Source: Pezizomycotina sp. ARF18 (lineage: Eukaryota; Ascomycota). Taken from it: a stretch of 64,000 bases of DNA. The stretch spans positions 1 through 64,000 of the forward strand of contig AZLU01000149.1 in the NCBI GenBank assembly GCA_002224055.1, read 5' to 3'. Made by a program: the position numbers and the translations under genes. The notes under the pieces are model-generated. The model saw only the letters and a program-made list of their open reading frames with translations. It was not told the DNA's origin and ran no database searches. Positions 1 to 12,238 of the stretch are shown in pieces. Within the stretch, counting starts at the first letter, position 1. Each line of letters opens with the position of its first letter.

Positions 1-562
1 AAGTAAATATTGTTAATTAATTTGTTACTTTATTAATTGATTAATACTAAGCACTTATGTACTAAAGTAATTACGAGGTCGCGAAATATGGCAGTATCAA
101 ATACATACATCGCATGAAGTTCAACTAGCAATCGCCAATCTATCGTAACACAACCTAAGCGGTCACTTTCTCGAGATCTAAGACTATTAATATTTCACAA
201 AAACCATCGCGGTACCTAGAATAGTATATCGGTAGCGACTGCTCCAAGCAAACGATACCAAGCACGAAACGCGTATATAGGCGTCTTTTTTTTTCTTCCA
301 AACTTTACACGTGTAGTGGAATCAAATGCAGTCGAGATTAGAAAGAACCGATTATTCCCTGATCCTATCACAAACTAGCAATCCCATAATTTCGAAAGCG
401 TAGAGTAAGAAGAAGCAAGGACGTCCAACGGAAAAAGTCAAAGATTATTATTATGGATTAAATTCGATCGCCAGGTTACTTTAACCAACCGCTATCTATC
501 ATTCCAAAAGAAAAACCGCCGTTCCAAATAAACACAGCCCCGCAATACAAATCAACTAATTA
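1..562. other. gene-free stretch at window edge
   Basis: AT-rich sequence without a convincing reading frame on either strand. It would hold the 3' flank of the minus-strand gene that ends at 563. No repeat or promoter element is recognised. Confidence 0.5.
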
Positions 563-1747
563 TCATCCCTGGCCCTCTAGTATCGCCACGTCCACGCTCT
601 CATCGTCTCTCCAATTCCAATCCGTGTTCTCACTACCGAAGACCTCCTCGTCGCTCGTAGTTCCTTCCTCCTCGATCTGGCCCAAGGCCTTCTTCCCATC
701 CCTTTCCCCATCAAGCTTACTGATCCTATCTTGCTCCTAGCATCATTCAGCTGCTCGTTCTTCGTCTGGATACGCGTACTCAAGGCCTTGTCATTAAAGC
801 GGAACAAGCCGTTCCGCGTCGTATGCGCGCGTTGCCTCGCGGAGCTCAGCGAAGGTGCGATATTGCGGGTACGGTAGACGGAGCCGCAACTTTACCGCTT
901 CGCAGTTTTGCGAGGGGAGTGGTTGCAGTGTTACATGAAGGGGGATGGAGTGGAGTGGGAGTTCGTGTGGGCGGGCATGCTGTGACAGAGCTTTTCCATT
1001 AGTAAAATTACTACGTGAATATAGAATATATAGTTAGGAGAGTTGGGAGAATAGCACACCGTATAGCTGTTCCTCCGGCGCCACCACCGGCAGCTCTACT
1101 TCCACAGATCCGGGTATAAGAACTGGCACAGGCATCCTCGACAACCTCGCAGCCTTAACCTTCATTCGTGCTCGTGCAGTATCGTATCAGACTTCCCTTA
1201 ACTGCCATAAATTGCTAAACGTCAATATACCCCGTCCGCTGCCCTTTCCTTTACTGTTGCTAATGCTCCAGAACTTCCATTTGCTGCCGTCTTTGTCGCG
1301 GGTGAGTTCGATTTCGGCTTTATCCCTGCAAAAACTGTAAGCCGATGTAGAGTAGCTTCTTCATGAGGTCGTCGATTTTGTTTCCCTTCCATTTGGTTTT
1401 TGGAGGGAGTAGTCGGCGTAGTTGAAGATCTTCCATGTGTCGGCGTCGATATCGGGCGCGGGTTAACTCCCATGTTGCGGATTCGTATGTCTCTTGGGAT
1501 TGTGGACGATGTCGACAGGGCGTACGGCGAGAAGATCGGTTCCTGCGGGGTTTTTGGATACTAGATTGGCAGAAGGATTTGTTAGCGCTTATCAATGTCT
1601 TGGATATATGCGTGAAGATTGAATATCAAACGTACACCACATCCCATTCAGACCAGACGTCGAGTCCTTCTCCGTCGTAATGACGAGTTGGACGTACGCG
1701 GATGCCCCTTGCAGGAGCAGCAACGATAGAAGAGAGGAGAACAGCAT
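563..1747 (-). CDS. putative secreted protein, frame-interrupted
   Basis: The start at 1747 gives a clean signal peptide, MLFSSLLSLLLLQGASA, followed by YVQLVITTEKDS. A first intron fits a GTACGT donor near 1635 and a CTAG acceptor near 1575. Downstream, protein-like sequence appears in changing frames: NPAGTDLLAVRPVDIVHNP, DADTWKIFNYADYSLQKPNG, KGNKIDDLMKKLLYIGLQFL, AEIELTRDKDGSKWKFWSIS. The last part (about 565-900) is hydrophilic and acidic, with RFNDKALSTRIQTKNEQLND, GQIEEEGTTSDEEVFGSE and TDWNWRDDESVDVAILEGQG before a TGA at 563. I recognise no family. The frame changes are single-base shifts without in-frame nonsense, so sequencing indels are as likely as decay. It could also be two adjacent genes split near 990-1220. 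Confidence 0.5.
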
Positions 1748-3446
1748 TTTCGATGTTTTGATGATCTTTATTTCTTCTGGAGGATAGGAACCGAATTTTT
1801 GTCTTAAAAAATCTTAAGTAGTTGGCTAGTTAAAAATGTGGCAGCCGAACTAGTCGAAGAAGCTAATGGAACAAGAAGCTAATGGACTCGAATCTGCTCA
1901 TCTTGAAGGCGAGGGAAGGTCGCATTTTAATAGTGCAAAATTTTGTTTCTTGGAAGTCGCATTACTAGTGGCGTTGCCCGTGACCCAGAGCTCGTTAGCC
2001 AGTTGTGGTGTTACCATGCATTACTGTCCAACCAATTGCCGAACAATGCAAACCCCTTTTTGCTCGAGAAGACCTCAGAAGGATGAATCGATATATATGC
2101 AGGGACTTCTGTCCCGTACCACTTGCCTAGTACGAAGAGGTTCTAGAAAGACTCGAAACGGTTCCTCAAAGTCAAATACGCGTAAGGCTGGAAATTGAGA
2201 TAATTAGATTGATTGATCAGCCCACCGAAAATCCTTCTCGCTGATAAATCGTAATGCAGGACTCCATAGGAGATATTCAAAGGAGATATAATAATCCGCT
2301 ATTAATGCTAGTCCATGTCAGCCGACGGTCTTAAACTCGGGAACGTAACCGTTGATGACTGGGTCACATGGTTACCTCGTCGGCCTGAACCTGGGTTTCC
2401 GGTCAAAGGACTTAGCATGAAACATGCAATTAAGCAGCGATTGGCGGAAATTTGCTCTCATAATGCGGTGTTGCATTTTAGATGTAAATCCGAGGAATAA
2501 AATATTTCTAGCTTAGTTTGGCAGGTAAACGTTTTGTGCTGCTGAGAAAAACGCCATTTCACATCGAAGCCTCAACTTGAAGCTATTGAAGTATTTGGAA
2601 TGGCAACAAAGTCGTCCTCTGTAGAGGAAGTTTTACCTTATCCGAAGTTTTCGAAATAGCTTCTTGATCTTCGCGAATTCAAAGAGATTTTTCTTATCTT
2701 GATCAACTTGGATTTTGCGGAAAATTGGTACGTACCGGTACGGGAAGGATTTGGTTCGGGAACCAGCCTCAGGATTTAAATGGTCGGGAACAATTAACTT
2801 GAACCCGTATTTCAGTAGTTGGTTTTATCTCGGTTCTAGAATTACCGCAAACTAGCTCAAAACCCAGGCAACAAGTCCTTTCGCTCTCTTAAGATGTATA
2901 GAACCTCGCTTTGGAAAGGTAAGAAACGTGTAGCGTGTTTCTCTCTGCCGGAGGAGGCCGCCAGTGGAGCACTGGCAGCACGGGAGTAAAAATGTCGAGA
3001 TAGTAACCAAAAAGATCTTTAGATAGCCGTCCATTTGTATTTTCTTCTCGCAACTATTCTCACGCGGAGCGTATAAAGAATATATAGTACAAGTAAAAAA
3101 AATAACAAATACAGAAAGAATGAAAATTTTCTCTTCATGACCTAATGCATGTTGGATTTTATTAGAAAAATGATCCAAGTTACCTCACAACTATGATATC
3201 TCTACTCATTGTCTGTTTCTCATAAGTTGGTTAGCGATAAGAAACTTCATTCAAGAAACATCAAAACATGGTACTTATATTGAAAAAGCAGGGGGAAAGC
3301 TCAGATATATACACGAAGAACAAAAATCGCATCCGGATTGTAAAAATATATTTAAGAGAAAATCTATGAGACATAAACGATTTTCCGAATCCCATTCGGA
3401 TTAAACAGGCTACCTCTTCTTCCTTTCGACAAACCTTTCGTTTCTT
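1748..3446. other. intergenic, short unsupported ORFs only
   Basis: Open frames of 61-110 codons exist at 1866-2198 (+), 2315-2500 (+) and 2852-3178 (-). The last has two hydrophobic stretches (ILSVFVIFFTCTIYSLYA and FLVTISTFLLPCC). None shows a domain, paralogue or splice pattern in this window, so they are not called as genes. Confidence 0.4.
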
Positions 3447-3990
3447 TTATCCCGCGAACCTTTTCAAACCTCCACCGAGGAGCACGACCTGTTGCCTCGG
3501 GTTCTTATCCTCCTTCTCGGCATCCGTAAAAGGTCGTAGTACTCCGCCGCAATCTCAGCGCAGTTCGGGTCGCCGATACGTTGGCAGTAGAAGACCACGT
3601 ACTTCGCCTTAAGTATCCAATCCTCCTCAAGCCACTCGACGTAGTCTGTCGGTCCAATCCCCAGTCCTCCACAGTTATTTTGGGTTGGTCCGGGTAAGGG
3701 AAACGTATGGCGCCTTTGATATGAGCCGTGTCATATCGTTTCTGAGTGCGGACGTCGATCATGACGATGTCTCCGCTCTGATGTGACTCAAGCGTTTCCA
3801 AATATGATGCCAAAGCGGAAGCGGGGGTCTCGTATAATTATAGGGCACGTGAGAGACATTGTCAGCTCTGGTAGTCGGCTAGCTCCCGCATTCTCACGGC
3901 GGCGTCGACTGTGGCTTGCTAAGCGGTTAGCGGGTCTAGAGCTCGTGGCGTTATCGCGAGACATGGCGCTACGATCGCGAGGATCATTGA
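3447..3990 (-). CDS. rhodanese-domain protein, frame-interrupted
   Basis: The core reads ASYLETLESHQSGDIVMIDV followed by RTQKRYDTAHIKGAIRFPYP, the usual rhodanese beta-strand (VMIDVR) and the AHIKGAIRFP element. A one-base shift leads into PTDYVEWLEEDWILKAKYVV and FYCQRIGDPNCAEIAAEYY; the Cys of VFYCQRIG lies where the active-site loop of rhodanese/Cdc25-like folds is expected. A second shift gives DAEKEDKNPRQQVVLLGGGL and KRFAG, with TAA at 3447-3449. Family role: sulfur transfer or phosphatase/arsenate-reductase-like chemistry; the substrate cannot be told. Upstream, MILAIVAPCLAITPRALDP from about 3986 could be a leader but contains a stop before the core, so the start is uncertain. The length (about 130-180 residues) suits a single rhodanese domain. 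Confidence 0.7.
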
Positions 3991-4173
3991 AAGTTTCGAG
4001 AAAGAGCATATCGGATAGGCTTAATAGAGCGGCGCTTATAAAAATTGAGGTTCGGCAGCGACGTGGATGGTGGGTTAGAAAATTCGAAATATATGGTCCT
4101 GGATCATAGAAATCTAGAAAATGGCTACCTTGCCGATTTGAGATTTCAAGTGAGAAAACAGTAGATCTTTATA

Positions 4174-4841
4174 CAGTCGCTTAACATAATTGTTAGGACA
4201 CTTTCCTAAAATGGTAGTTTTCCCATACAAAAGTACGATTTTATACTTTTTTAATTAATTATAAACAACAACGAACTGCTAGAATTGACTGAAATTAAAA
4301 TATATTATAAATTATATCAATCTAATACATATTTCAAATTTTATAAAAATTTATCGAATCTTATAACGTGATAATTCTTAATACTTTACGTATTTTTAAA
4401 AACACGTACTTCACGCACTTTTTATATGTAAAAATACGCGAATTACACGAAATTCGTGCTATTTTTAAGTAACGTAAAATTTAAAGATTATCACGTCATA
4501 AATTTTTAATAAAATTTTATAAATTAGAATATGTATTAGATTAATATATTATTTATAATATTTTAATTTCATAAATTTTATAAAATATTGATGTCGTAAT
4601 ATAAGTTTAAAGATAAGATATACTATTATATATAAAAAGTTTAAAAAAATAATAATAAATTTAATATTTATAAAATTTATAAAATTTTAATATGTTATAT
4701 ATATTTATATAATATACTTAGATTTTCAATTTTACGAAAATCCGCTAAAAATTGATGTGAGTTACGAGAATTTAAAAATATTATAGAACTTAAAGAAATT
4801 GCCGTTTTAGGAAAGTGTCCCAACATTATGTCAAGCGACTA
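4174..4841. mobile_element. foldback MITE, Tc1/mariner-type ends, copy 1
   Basis: The element is bounded by TA dinucleotides (4172-4173 and 4842-4843), with terminal inverted repeats of about 45 bp. The left end begins CAGTCGCTTAACATAATTGT; the right end is its complement apart from a few transitions. TA target duplication and a CAGT start are typical of Tc1/mariner (pogo/Fot1-like) elements. No transposase frame is present. The interior is extremely AT-rich and is itself a large inverted repeat: arms at about 4295-4425 and 4434-4565 pair around the centre near 4430. A second copy lies inverted at 37250-37919. Confidence 0.85.
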
Positions 4842-7130
4842 TAGAACTCAAGAAGATAGAACTCTATAGCTCGAGGTTCACAACAAACATGCTTCACGAA
4901 CGGTGTATCCAAAAGAAATTAGATAAGAAGAACCAAGAGCCATCATGAAATTGTAGAAGTATAAATGCATATGAAACGTTCTTTGTTTTCGTGGATGTGC
5001 AGCACGTGAACATCTCATGATAATTTAGTCAAACGGCAGACAGATTCTGCGCTTCAAGTCATGAACGCTTTAGATGTGGATATATGCCAGCGCTATCATG
5101 CCTGAGCACTGCAGACCCGCATAAAATATTTAACTGTGATGGCATTCCTTTGCTATGAGCGTATGCATGTATGCTGTGAGAATTTATGCGGGCCATTTAT
5201 TCTAGAATAACGAGATGGAAGATGATGAAACCGGATCCCGCGTCAAAGCGTTGCCTCCCGCCTATCACGCCAAATGACAAGAAGTCCAAAAAACTCTAAA
5301 AAAAACTCTAAAAAAAAAAAAAAAAAAAAAGAGTAGATAAAATAATGGCACGAGAGTTGATAGCGATCATCGAAGAGCATCATATTGAGATAGCACAATT
5401 TCGTTAAGAAATCAAAATAATACTCATTATAGATACGTAAATGGCTAACTGATCTGAAAGGGTATCCTCGTTGGATCAATACTCTCCAACCGATTGCAGC
5501 AATTCTATCACTAAAAAACACCATAAGGATTACTAGCGGTGTTGTCACATTCGAGTCCTTCTGTGCCGACAGCTTGAGATACCCACTAGTCACTGAAGTT
5601 GAGGCTCAAGCCGATACTCTATCCTAGAACGTTCCTTGTTCTTCAAGTTCTCTCAAGCTAACATTACGCATAATATCTCCCGCAGAATCATGCACATGCG
5701 GTGGGTGGGGGCCGGGTTTAATACTGACGACATACTTAGCTTCTCGGTAGACGACATCGAATAAATTACGCAGATGCGCTCATGAACTGGGCGTGTAGAC
5801 AACTGCTAATTGCGCTTTTAGAACCCCCATTGGCCTTTGGATTGAAACTTGCCACAAAAATGGAAATCGTCGAGTTCGCCAGTAGCAGCAAGCCATCAGC
5901 TAAGCTTTCGCTCGCCTAATAATATCATCAGAGCGTTGTGCTTTATTCCAGAACTTTCCATACTTTGATTTGCAAGGATCCCACGGAAACGAATGCCCGT
6001 CATCAACCGTAATATCCACAGGGAGAATGTCGAATGATGAGTGTAATTTGTTCGATACTTTTCTTCCCGGAATGTTTCACGTTCTTTTCCATTTATTTCG
6101 GTTTCTCGACCGAATTTGCATGAGAGCTTCTTCTCGCCATCATGCGATTTATTCGCGTCACGTTGATACGATCGTATTTTAAAAATTAAGAAACGTGTAT
6201 TAATGCACGGTTTTCCCGGAGCAAAAAAGAAAATAAAATCTACAGAAGCGGATACAAGCCCAAGAGTTACCAGTGCAGCTTCCTCAGATCGAACAAATCT
6301 CATGGAAATGTCGTTTACATGAGCTTTGCCGACTTTCGCACTGGAAGCTTTTGTTGCCCTTTTTCTAAAAGTATGGATCGAAAACTGTCAGTCTAAGGAA
6401 ACCTTACCTTTAAAATCAATGCGGCAAGACTATTTAAAAAGATTTCTCGAAGCTTTTTAGAAGCCGTCCGTATTCACAACACTCCATGGGTCCAATGTTG
6501 TGAAGATAGGTTTGAGCCGTGCTAAGCAGGGCCATATCATTGATATGATCTGTCTGCGAAGGATTTGATCGAGAATTAAAATTTCACCCGTCTTATACAG
6601 TACCGAAGCAAACGTAACCTACTTATGTACAATAGCCAATTAACCAACCTTCTGGGCTCCTAACTGCATGAGACATTAACCCCTGGATAAGCACATGGAA
6701 AAAACCTGTGCATAGGTGGAGTTACAATATTTGAATCCCTGCAAGTCAAGTAAATCCTCAATTATTGTCATCCCTCGCTGGATCAAAGCATGAATGATAG
6801 CCTCGCGAGCCGCTTGATTTTTTATGACGTGATTTCATGATTGAGAACATTAAAAATCGTTTTAAGAAGCAAAGTAGGAATAGAGCTTGGGCTGGCTAGC
6901 ACGGGTGGCCCTGTCGGTATTACTTGGGCCTAGAAGGCGTAAAAAAAACTATACAGTATCAATACAATTAACGAGCGAAAATCCAATCAAAAAAGAAAGC
7001 CACCAAACCCAAAACAACAAAAACCAAAAATTTAGAAATATATCGGGGGAAAATTGCCATGTATTGAGAAATATCCGCGGTATCAAGCGCTCCCCACGCT
7101 ACTCTCATCGCCGCGACCTCCATGCCGGAC
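4842..7130. other. intergenic, no supported gene
   Basis: Contains a 21-base A tract (5310-5330) and an uninterrupted 135-codon minus-strand frame at 5896-6303 (start MRFVRSEEAALVTLGLVSAS) without recognisable domains. Another minus-strand frame at 6968-7168 ends in a hydrophobic stretch (FLVFVVLGLVAFFFDWIFAR), but overlaps the likely 3' end of the next gene in another frame. None is strong enough to call. Confidence 0.4.
5310..5330. repeat. poly(A) tract, 21 nt
   Basis: Uninterrupted run of A, preceded by two shorter copies of an A-rich ACTCTA motif. Confidence 0.95.
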
Positions 7131-8533
7131 CTATATCCTGCCGGCGGCTGGTATAATATCCACTGCATAACCCTCTTCTTGTTTATCTTCCCTTTTCTTC
7201 GCCTTCACTTTAATCTCGGTTTCGTGTCTCCTGCTTAGCCATCCGAGCAGTATCCATCGGATCAACGTCCCCGTCATCATATCCCCCCACCCGCTGACCC
7301 GTTTAAATCAACTATACCATTCACCACATTATTCTCTTTATGTCCTCCTCGTCTGCACATTCCTCTGCTCTACACCGAATGGGTGCACGAGTCTTATGCC
7401 TCAAACAATTGCGAATACGCCCCGTTATCTGCCTTCGCGAGGCAGGTCCCGCAGAGATCCACACGGGATCTTTACACACCGTGCACCGCGCGCCGGCGTA
7501 CCTATCGTTGGCAAATCTCAAAGTTGTCGCCGCATTTACTACACTTCACAGGGAAGTAACCACCCAGGTGGAATGGCCGTATACCGTAGGTCGAATAAAA
7601 TATCCGGGTCCGGCATTGGACCTGTATCCGCGAGCGAGAGGTTTGTTGTTTGCTTTGTGAGGGGCGCGAGCCGTTGGATATGCTGGAGGAGAGAGAGGAT
7701 TTCCCGGGTCGCGGTCGGTTGTGGGGATGAAGAGGTTGGTTTATCGGCGGAGGTGGTAGGGGAGAGAGTAGGTACGGAGGAGGAGGGTCGGTATGGCGTG
7801 AGGAGGCTACGCAGATTTTGCAGAAGAGCCGTTATCGAGAGGGTTTAGCTTGTGGCCGGAGTCGTAGGTTACACTACGGAAACATGTATGGTTAGTATTC
7901 ACCCGTTTATATAAAAGAAAAAAAAAAAAAAAAAAAAAAAAACTTCGGGTTAAATAAAAAAAGAGGTGTGCAAATATATTTATTTCAAAGAGAGAATTGC
8001 CATAAAAATATATTATACAGCAGACAACATCGCATCACGGCAAGCGCAAGCAAGAGATACTTACGCTCTTTGCATATCTGACACCGCAACCCGTCCGGCC
8101 TGACATTCCTCGCGGGCAAGCCATTCTTCCTCGCTATAACAATCGCACCATTAACCACCGCCGCGCTCCCTCTCCTCTCCGTTCCACCACCAGCAGCCTC
8201 ATTCCCATTACTGTCCCCACCACTACTACGCTACTACCGCTACCAACGCTACTAATACTACCCCTCTGACACGGCATCCGACAGCGCCGCAGAGATCGTA
8301 GCGGGACTCACGCTGCGCGGTAACGCTCCGGCGCTTCATCGCCGAACTTGTCGTTGCTCTGCCGCCGAGGCGGTATTCCGACGAGGGGCGCGGGTTTCGT
8401 CGAAGGATATGGAACCGCGGGAGGACCGGCGGGTCGCGTCGTAGTCTATCAGGTATTTTTTTGCCACGGTCGCGCCGACGTGTTCGTCGACGTCCGGGTC
8501 GTATGGAGGCGGGGAGTTAGTTACTGTTGCCAT
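7131..8533 (-). CDS. putative CxxC zinc-binding protein
   Basis: The chosen start at 8533 gives MATVTNSPPPYDPDVDEHVG then ATVAKKYLIDYDATRRSSRG, a disordered N-terminus. Further on are NGAIVIARKNGLPARNVRPD and GLRCQICKER, ending at a GTAAGT donor. The intron (about 7874-8064) contains a 25-base A tract. The second exon begins YDSGHKLNPLDNGS, continues with a Ser/Thr/Pro-rich linker and DILFDLRYTAIPPGWLLPC, then a cysteine cluster: KCSKCGDNFEICQR, GARCTVCKDP and VDLCGTCLAKADNGAYSQLF. Repeated CxxC pairs imply a zinc ribbon or treble-clef-like fold. A charged tail (EIKVKAKKREDKQEEG) ends at 7131. About three frame shifts interrupt the second exon. Function is not recognised; binding of nucleic acid or protein is possible from the CxxC pairs alone. 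Confidence 0.55.
7918..7942. repeat. poly(A) tract, 25 nt, inside an intron
   Basis: Run of A within the predicted intron of the minus-strand zinc protein, where it reads as poly(U) near the acceptor half of the intron. Confidence 0.9.
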
Positions 8534-8818
8534 GATACGCTTTAGGCGGGCCGTGAGCGGCATTGCTGCGGTTATGTAGGATTTGGTTGTTGTGTTGTTG
8601 TTGTTATTTGTGTGTTGGTGAGGGGCTGAGAATCGGATAAGTACCGGAGGGCGCGGGTGACTGGGCGACGATTGGTACGACTACTGAATTATAAGATTGT
8701 ATAGGGATATCACGTGTTCTAAAGGCAGAGTAAGATACGGAATATATTGTACACTAACTATGTATGAAGCAGAAAGAAGATGGAGATGACGATGGCGAAA
8801 GTCGAGAGAGGAGAACTG

Positions 8819-8843
8819 AAAAAAAAAAAAAAAAAAAAAAAAA
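8819..8843. repeat. poly(A) tract, 25 nt
   Basis: Uninterrupted run of A in intergenic DNA. Confidence 0.95.
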
Positions 8844-10034
8844 GAGTCGTGAGATCGCCCCTCGGGTCGTATTTCCTTGTTATTGTTTTCATTGTATGTA
8901 CTTGTTTTTAGTCCTTCGCTATTTCCTTCTGGGGGAATACGAAAGACGGGGCTGGGGGAATGCGGGGAACCTGCCAGTTAGGGGGATCTCGTTAAAGCAG
9001 GTAAATTGCCCAGTCATTGGTGTCATGCAAGCATCTCGTGAGCAGAGAATGTAGGGGACGGGAAATCTCGCAAAAATTTTTACACCTTTATTTCGGTTTT
9101 TTTTATTTTTACCCTACGGTAGGAGCGGTTAGGAGCGCATATCCACTTAGGTAATTAGGGTTCACCAGAAGACACGGGAAGCATCTTTGAAGGCTTCCTT
9201 AGCGTGAAATCTTAAGGATAAGAGATTTTTGTTGAGGCTTTAGCCCTCGTTTTCGCGAGATACACTGTGGTAATATCGGGTGTTTCATGAACGGTGTTTT
9301 CGTGACAAGTCACGATAAAAAAATTTCTCCTTCGTTTTCTTCCTTTATCGGAGAGGATGCGATATGTTAATAAGTCTTCGATTTCTTTTTATTAAATGTT
9401 CCCTGTGCGACAGTTTGAGTTAGATACCGGGGATCCTACAAGGGGTTTTATATGAGTGCTGTTGGGATGAGACATCGCTAATTCCCTATATTTCGGATGA
9501 TTGCTCCGAAGGCAGCATCGCAACCGAACTCGACTACTTTATTCTCGACTACTTTATTCCGCTGCGAAGACCGATAGAACCGGTGATTTGGGCTCTAGAA
9601 AAACGTGGCTATCCAAACCCGGACCTGTCAAAGACGCCCGGAAATAGTATAGTGGCTGTTTCGCGTCTATCAAACCCGTTCGGTTGGTGATCCAGTTAAA
9701 TATAATTATATTGTGCCTGGAGATCGCCAGAAGCATGTTTTTTTTTTTTTTGGCTGCAAACTGAGAAACAAAGGAGGAAAGTAAGAATGCTGTATAGACA
9801 CGGCGAGGAATAGGATTTTTAATCAGATCGTATTATCATCAACAATATTTCTTCCCAATTACTGGAAACACGACTAGAGCTACCACCCTGATATTCCGGT
9901 ATGAATCTCACGAGATATCTATTCACCCATTCCACGACCAACGATCTAAGATCATTATTATATCTGAAAAAGTGTGTTTTTTTTTTCCCCCTCTTTTGAG
10001 CACGAATTTTCTTTTATTGGAAGCGAGCCAGCTA

Positions 10035-10042
10035 TGACGTCA
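10035..10042. promoter_or_regulatory. CRE-like palindrome TGACGTCA (distal)
   Basis: Perfect palindromic CRE, the site bound by CREB/ATF-type bZIP factors (Atf1 class in fungi). It lies 1.3 kb before the gene at 11337, so its use is uncertain. Confidence 0.4.
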
Positions 10043-10200
10043 TAGGCTCCTTCCTCATTAGGTGCAATGTGGAGAATTAAGAATGCCAATAAACTGGTTT
10101 TCAATCTCGTATCTATACTCTCAAAACCCGGCCGAGAAATTAGCTTAGATAGAGAGATAGCATCAGCGTAACGGGCTAAAGTGAATGTATGTATTAGCTA

Positions 10201-10227
10201 TTTTTTTTTTTTTTTTTTTTTTTTTTT
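10201..10227. repeat. poly(T) tract, 27 nt
   Basis: Uninterrupted run of T, about 1.1 kb upstream of the CRE-driven gene at 11337. Confidence 0.95.
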
Positions 10228-10437
10228 GGAAAAAGCACATATAAACTCGAAAATAGCTGCATAGTTATAACAGCGGAACCATATTTTTTAAATTTATAGC
10301 TGCAATACTGAAATACGACATTTTAACAAGCTACGCTACACGTACGTATATTCTCGCTGTCACGCCTGTATCTTAGAAGCGACTTCTATCAAAGATACTC
10401 CGATGCAAACCTCGTTTTTCCAAGGTTTTTTCTTTTC

Positions 10438-10458
10438 TTTTTTTTTTTTTTTTTTTTT
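10438..10458. repeat. poly(T) tract, 21 nt
   Basis: Uninterrupted run of T following a CT-rich stretch. Confidence 0.95.
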
Positions 10459-10998
10459 CGCTAGACAAGAATCATGAGACGTTTACCTGAAATTGGGGAA
10501 GAAAACAAACGTCGATAAGGCTATGTAAGATAGGATCGATTTCAAAAAGTTGGCCTACTAGTAGGCTCTCAAAATTGCTAGAAAATATCTGGATCTGCTA
10601 CATGCACATTATTCATACGTTTAAGGTCTCTATGTTCTATTATAAGTCTTCTCGAGAAAGGACATAATTATAACAAGGTTAGTGCCGAAATGATCGTCAA
10701 AAGCTTGGTGCCCTTCGTTTCCGCTAGGGCGGTCACCGGCGTCGCACGAACAAAAAACTATTGAACTTGGAAAAGAGGTATCGATATATCAAAATAAATG
10801 AAAAGGGATAACGGCCTGTTGCCCGCCTATCTCAGCTACAACTTAATTCAAAATATGTATCACGAGAACCCTTTCATCAATAAACCGTCTTTAATTCATA
10901 TTGCGTCAGTAAAAGCGTGACAACGATTTTGTTTTGATATTAGGAACATTCTACGAGATCGTTTTCCTTGTATTCAAAAATTCAAAGTGTCGCAACTA

Positions 10999-11127
10999 TG
11001 ACGTCATTGGTCCTTTCCAGCTATAATTCCCCAAAACTGCAGGCGAGACCCTTACCGCCAACTTGGGATTAAATGACATCGACCAGGCTACAGCCAAAAA
11101 ACACTTTGTGCTCTTGAGCTATAAATA
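10999..11127 (+). promoter_or_regulatory. CRE + CCAAT + TATA promoter
   Basis: A perfect TGACGTCA (10999-11006) overlaps an inverted CCAAT box (ATTGG, 11006-11010). A TATA box, TATAAATA, follows at 11120-11127. Transcription would start about 30 bp later, giving a roughly 180-nt CA/CT-rich leader before the ATG at 11337. This is a textbook inducible-gene layout and predicts control by an Atf1-type bZIP factor plus the CCAAT-binding complex. Confidence 0.7.
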
Positions 11128-11336
11128 CAACTGCAAATCCTTCGAGTTCATCCCATCGCACTCCATCATCATCACCATCACCATCATCACCAAAAACAAA
11201 AGCCAAAAACCTTCACAGACCCACTATAAACACACCTCATATTCAAAAGACCCTCTCTACCTCTCTACTTTACAAAAAACCCCACGACAACCAACCCTCT
11301 TCCTCCTAAACACACAAAACAATCCCACATTCAAAA

Positions 11337-11713
11337 TGACGAAGCATGATACCCCCAACCAGACCATCGGCGGCAAGCTCGGCAACTCGCTGCACAACCG
11401 GCCAACTACGGCGGCGACAAAGCCCACGCGTCGAAGGACAAAAGCCAGCGCCGAGATCCACAAGGAGCAGATGAAGGGCCACATCGCGGGAACTCGAGCG
11501 TGCTCGATAGGGTCGAGGGCGCGTTCAAGTACGCGGGCGACAAGATGAGCCAGGGGGCGCATAAAGTCAGCGGGAGCTGTAAGTAAACTTTTCCGTTTGC
11601 CATCGATCGAGGATTTTAGTGGTAAACTGGAGCTAACGTACAACTTTGTTTTTATCAAAGACAAACAAGCACCACGTCTAAACAATCACTCAATTTCATA
11701 CGAACGCTTATGA
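11337..11713 (+). CDS. small hydrophilic stress-type protein
   Basis: The ATG at 11337 opens MTKHDTPNQTIGGKLGNSLH and is preceded by a CA-rich leader and a strong promoter. After one-base shifts the product continues KASAEIHKEQMKGH and GNSSVLDRVEGAFKYAGDKM then SQGAHKVSGS. A GTAAGT donor follows at about 11579; a plausible second exon from 11661 adds YKQAPRLNNHSISYERL and TGA at 11711. The product would be about 100 residues, charged, rich in G/K/S/H, with no membrane segment. The composition and promoter resemble small fungal stress- or starvation-induced proteins, but I do not recognise a specific family. Two single-base frame changes occur in the first exon without nonsense codons in the conserved frame. 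Confidence 0.6.
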
Positions 11714-11734
11714 CGCCTTGACGAACGACCCTTC

Positions 11735-11751
11735 TTTTTTTTTTTTTTTTT
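11735..11751. repeat. poly(T) tract, 17 nt
   Basis: Run of T just downstream of the small-protein gene, followed by CT-rich sequence. Confidence 0.9.
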
Positions 11752-12238
11752 CATCGTCTCTCTTCTTCTTCACCGTTGTATTATTACCATGGATACTTTG
11801 TTTGGGATGTTCACTTTTGCTGGAGATAGAAAAAAGGGCCTTGGGTTTATGACGCTTTTTGCAGTTAATTCCTTAATGAATAAAAATCGATACCTCCTAA
11901 TGATTTTTAGGTCCGTCCATGTGGAAGAGTGAAACGTCGGACAAACCTGTGTCAAGATGCTAGAACTCGCCGAGAAGAAACAAGTGCCACCAAGTGCTCG
12001 TCGGCATAATTCATACAGTGTCAAATCGCGAATAGCGCTCCCGGGGGGCTTAAAGTCTTGGAGTGCCTGTGTAGTGTTGGTAGAATTTAGTGGACAATCA
12101 CATTGCTATTCCTTCTTGGGGTAGGAAAGAACCGAAGGTTTAGAAAAATATAAAATAAAAATGCGAAATACATACACATACACACGCAGAGAGAGAGAGA
12201 AGAAGACGAAGAAGAAGAGGAAGCAGCGAAGAGAAGAG

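Larger units (their letters stand above)
8534..10998. other. gene-free stretch rich in A/T tracts
   Basis: No coding region is supported. It holds homopolymer tracts at 8819-8843 (A), 10201-10227 (T) and 10438-10458 (T), an isolated palindromic TGACGTCA at 10035-10042, and a short direct duplication of CTCGACTACTTTATT near 9529-9560. The right half probably serves as the upstream region of the gene starting at 11337. Confidence 0.5.

Noticed and set aside
11257-11685. 142-codon minus-strand frame opposite the small hydrophilic protein
   Set aside because: The plus strand has the promoter, leader, start codon and intron donor; the minus frame is a GC-driven shadow.
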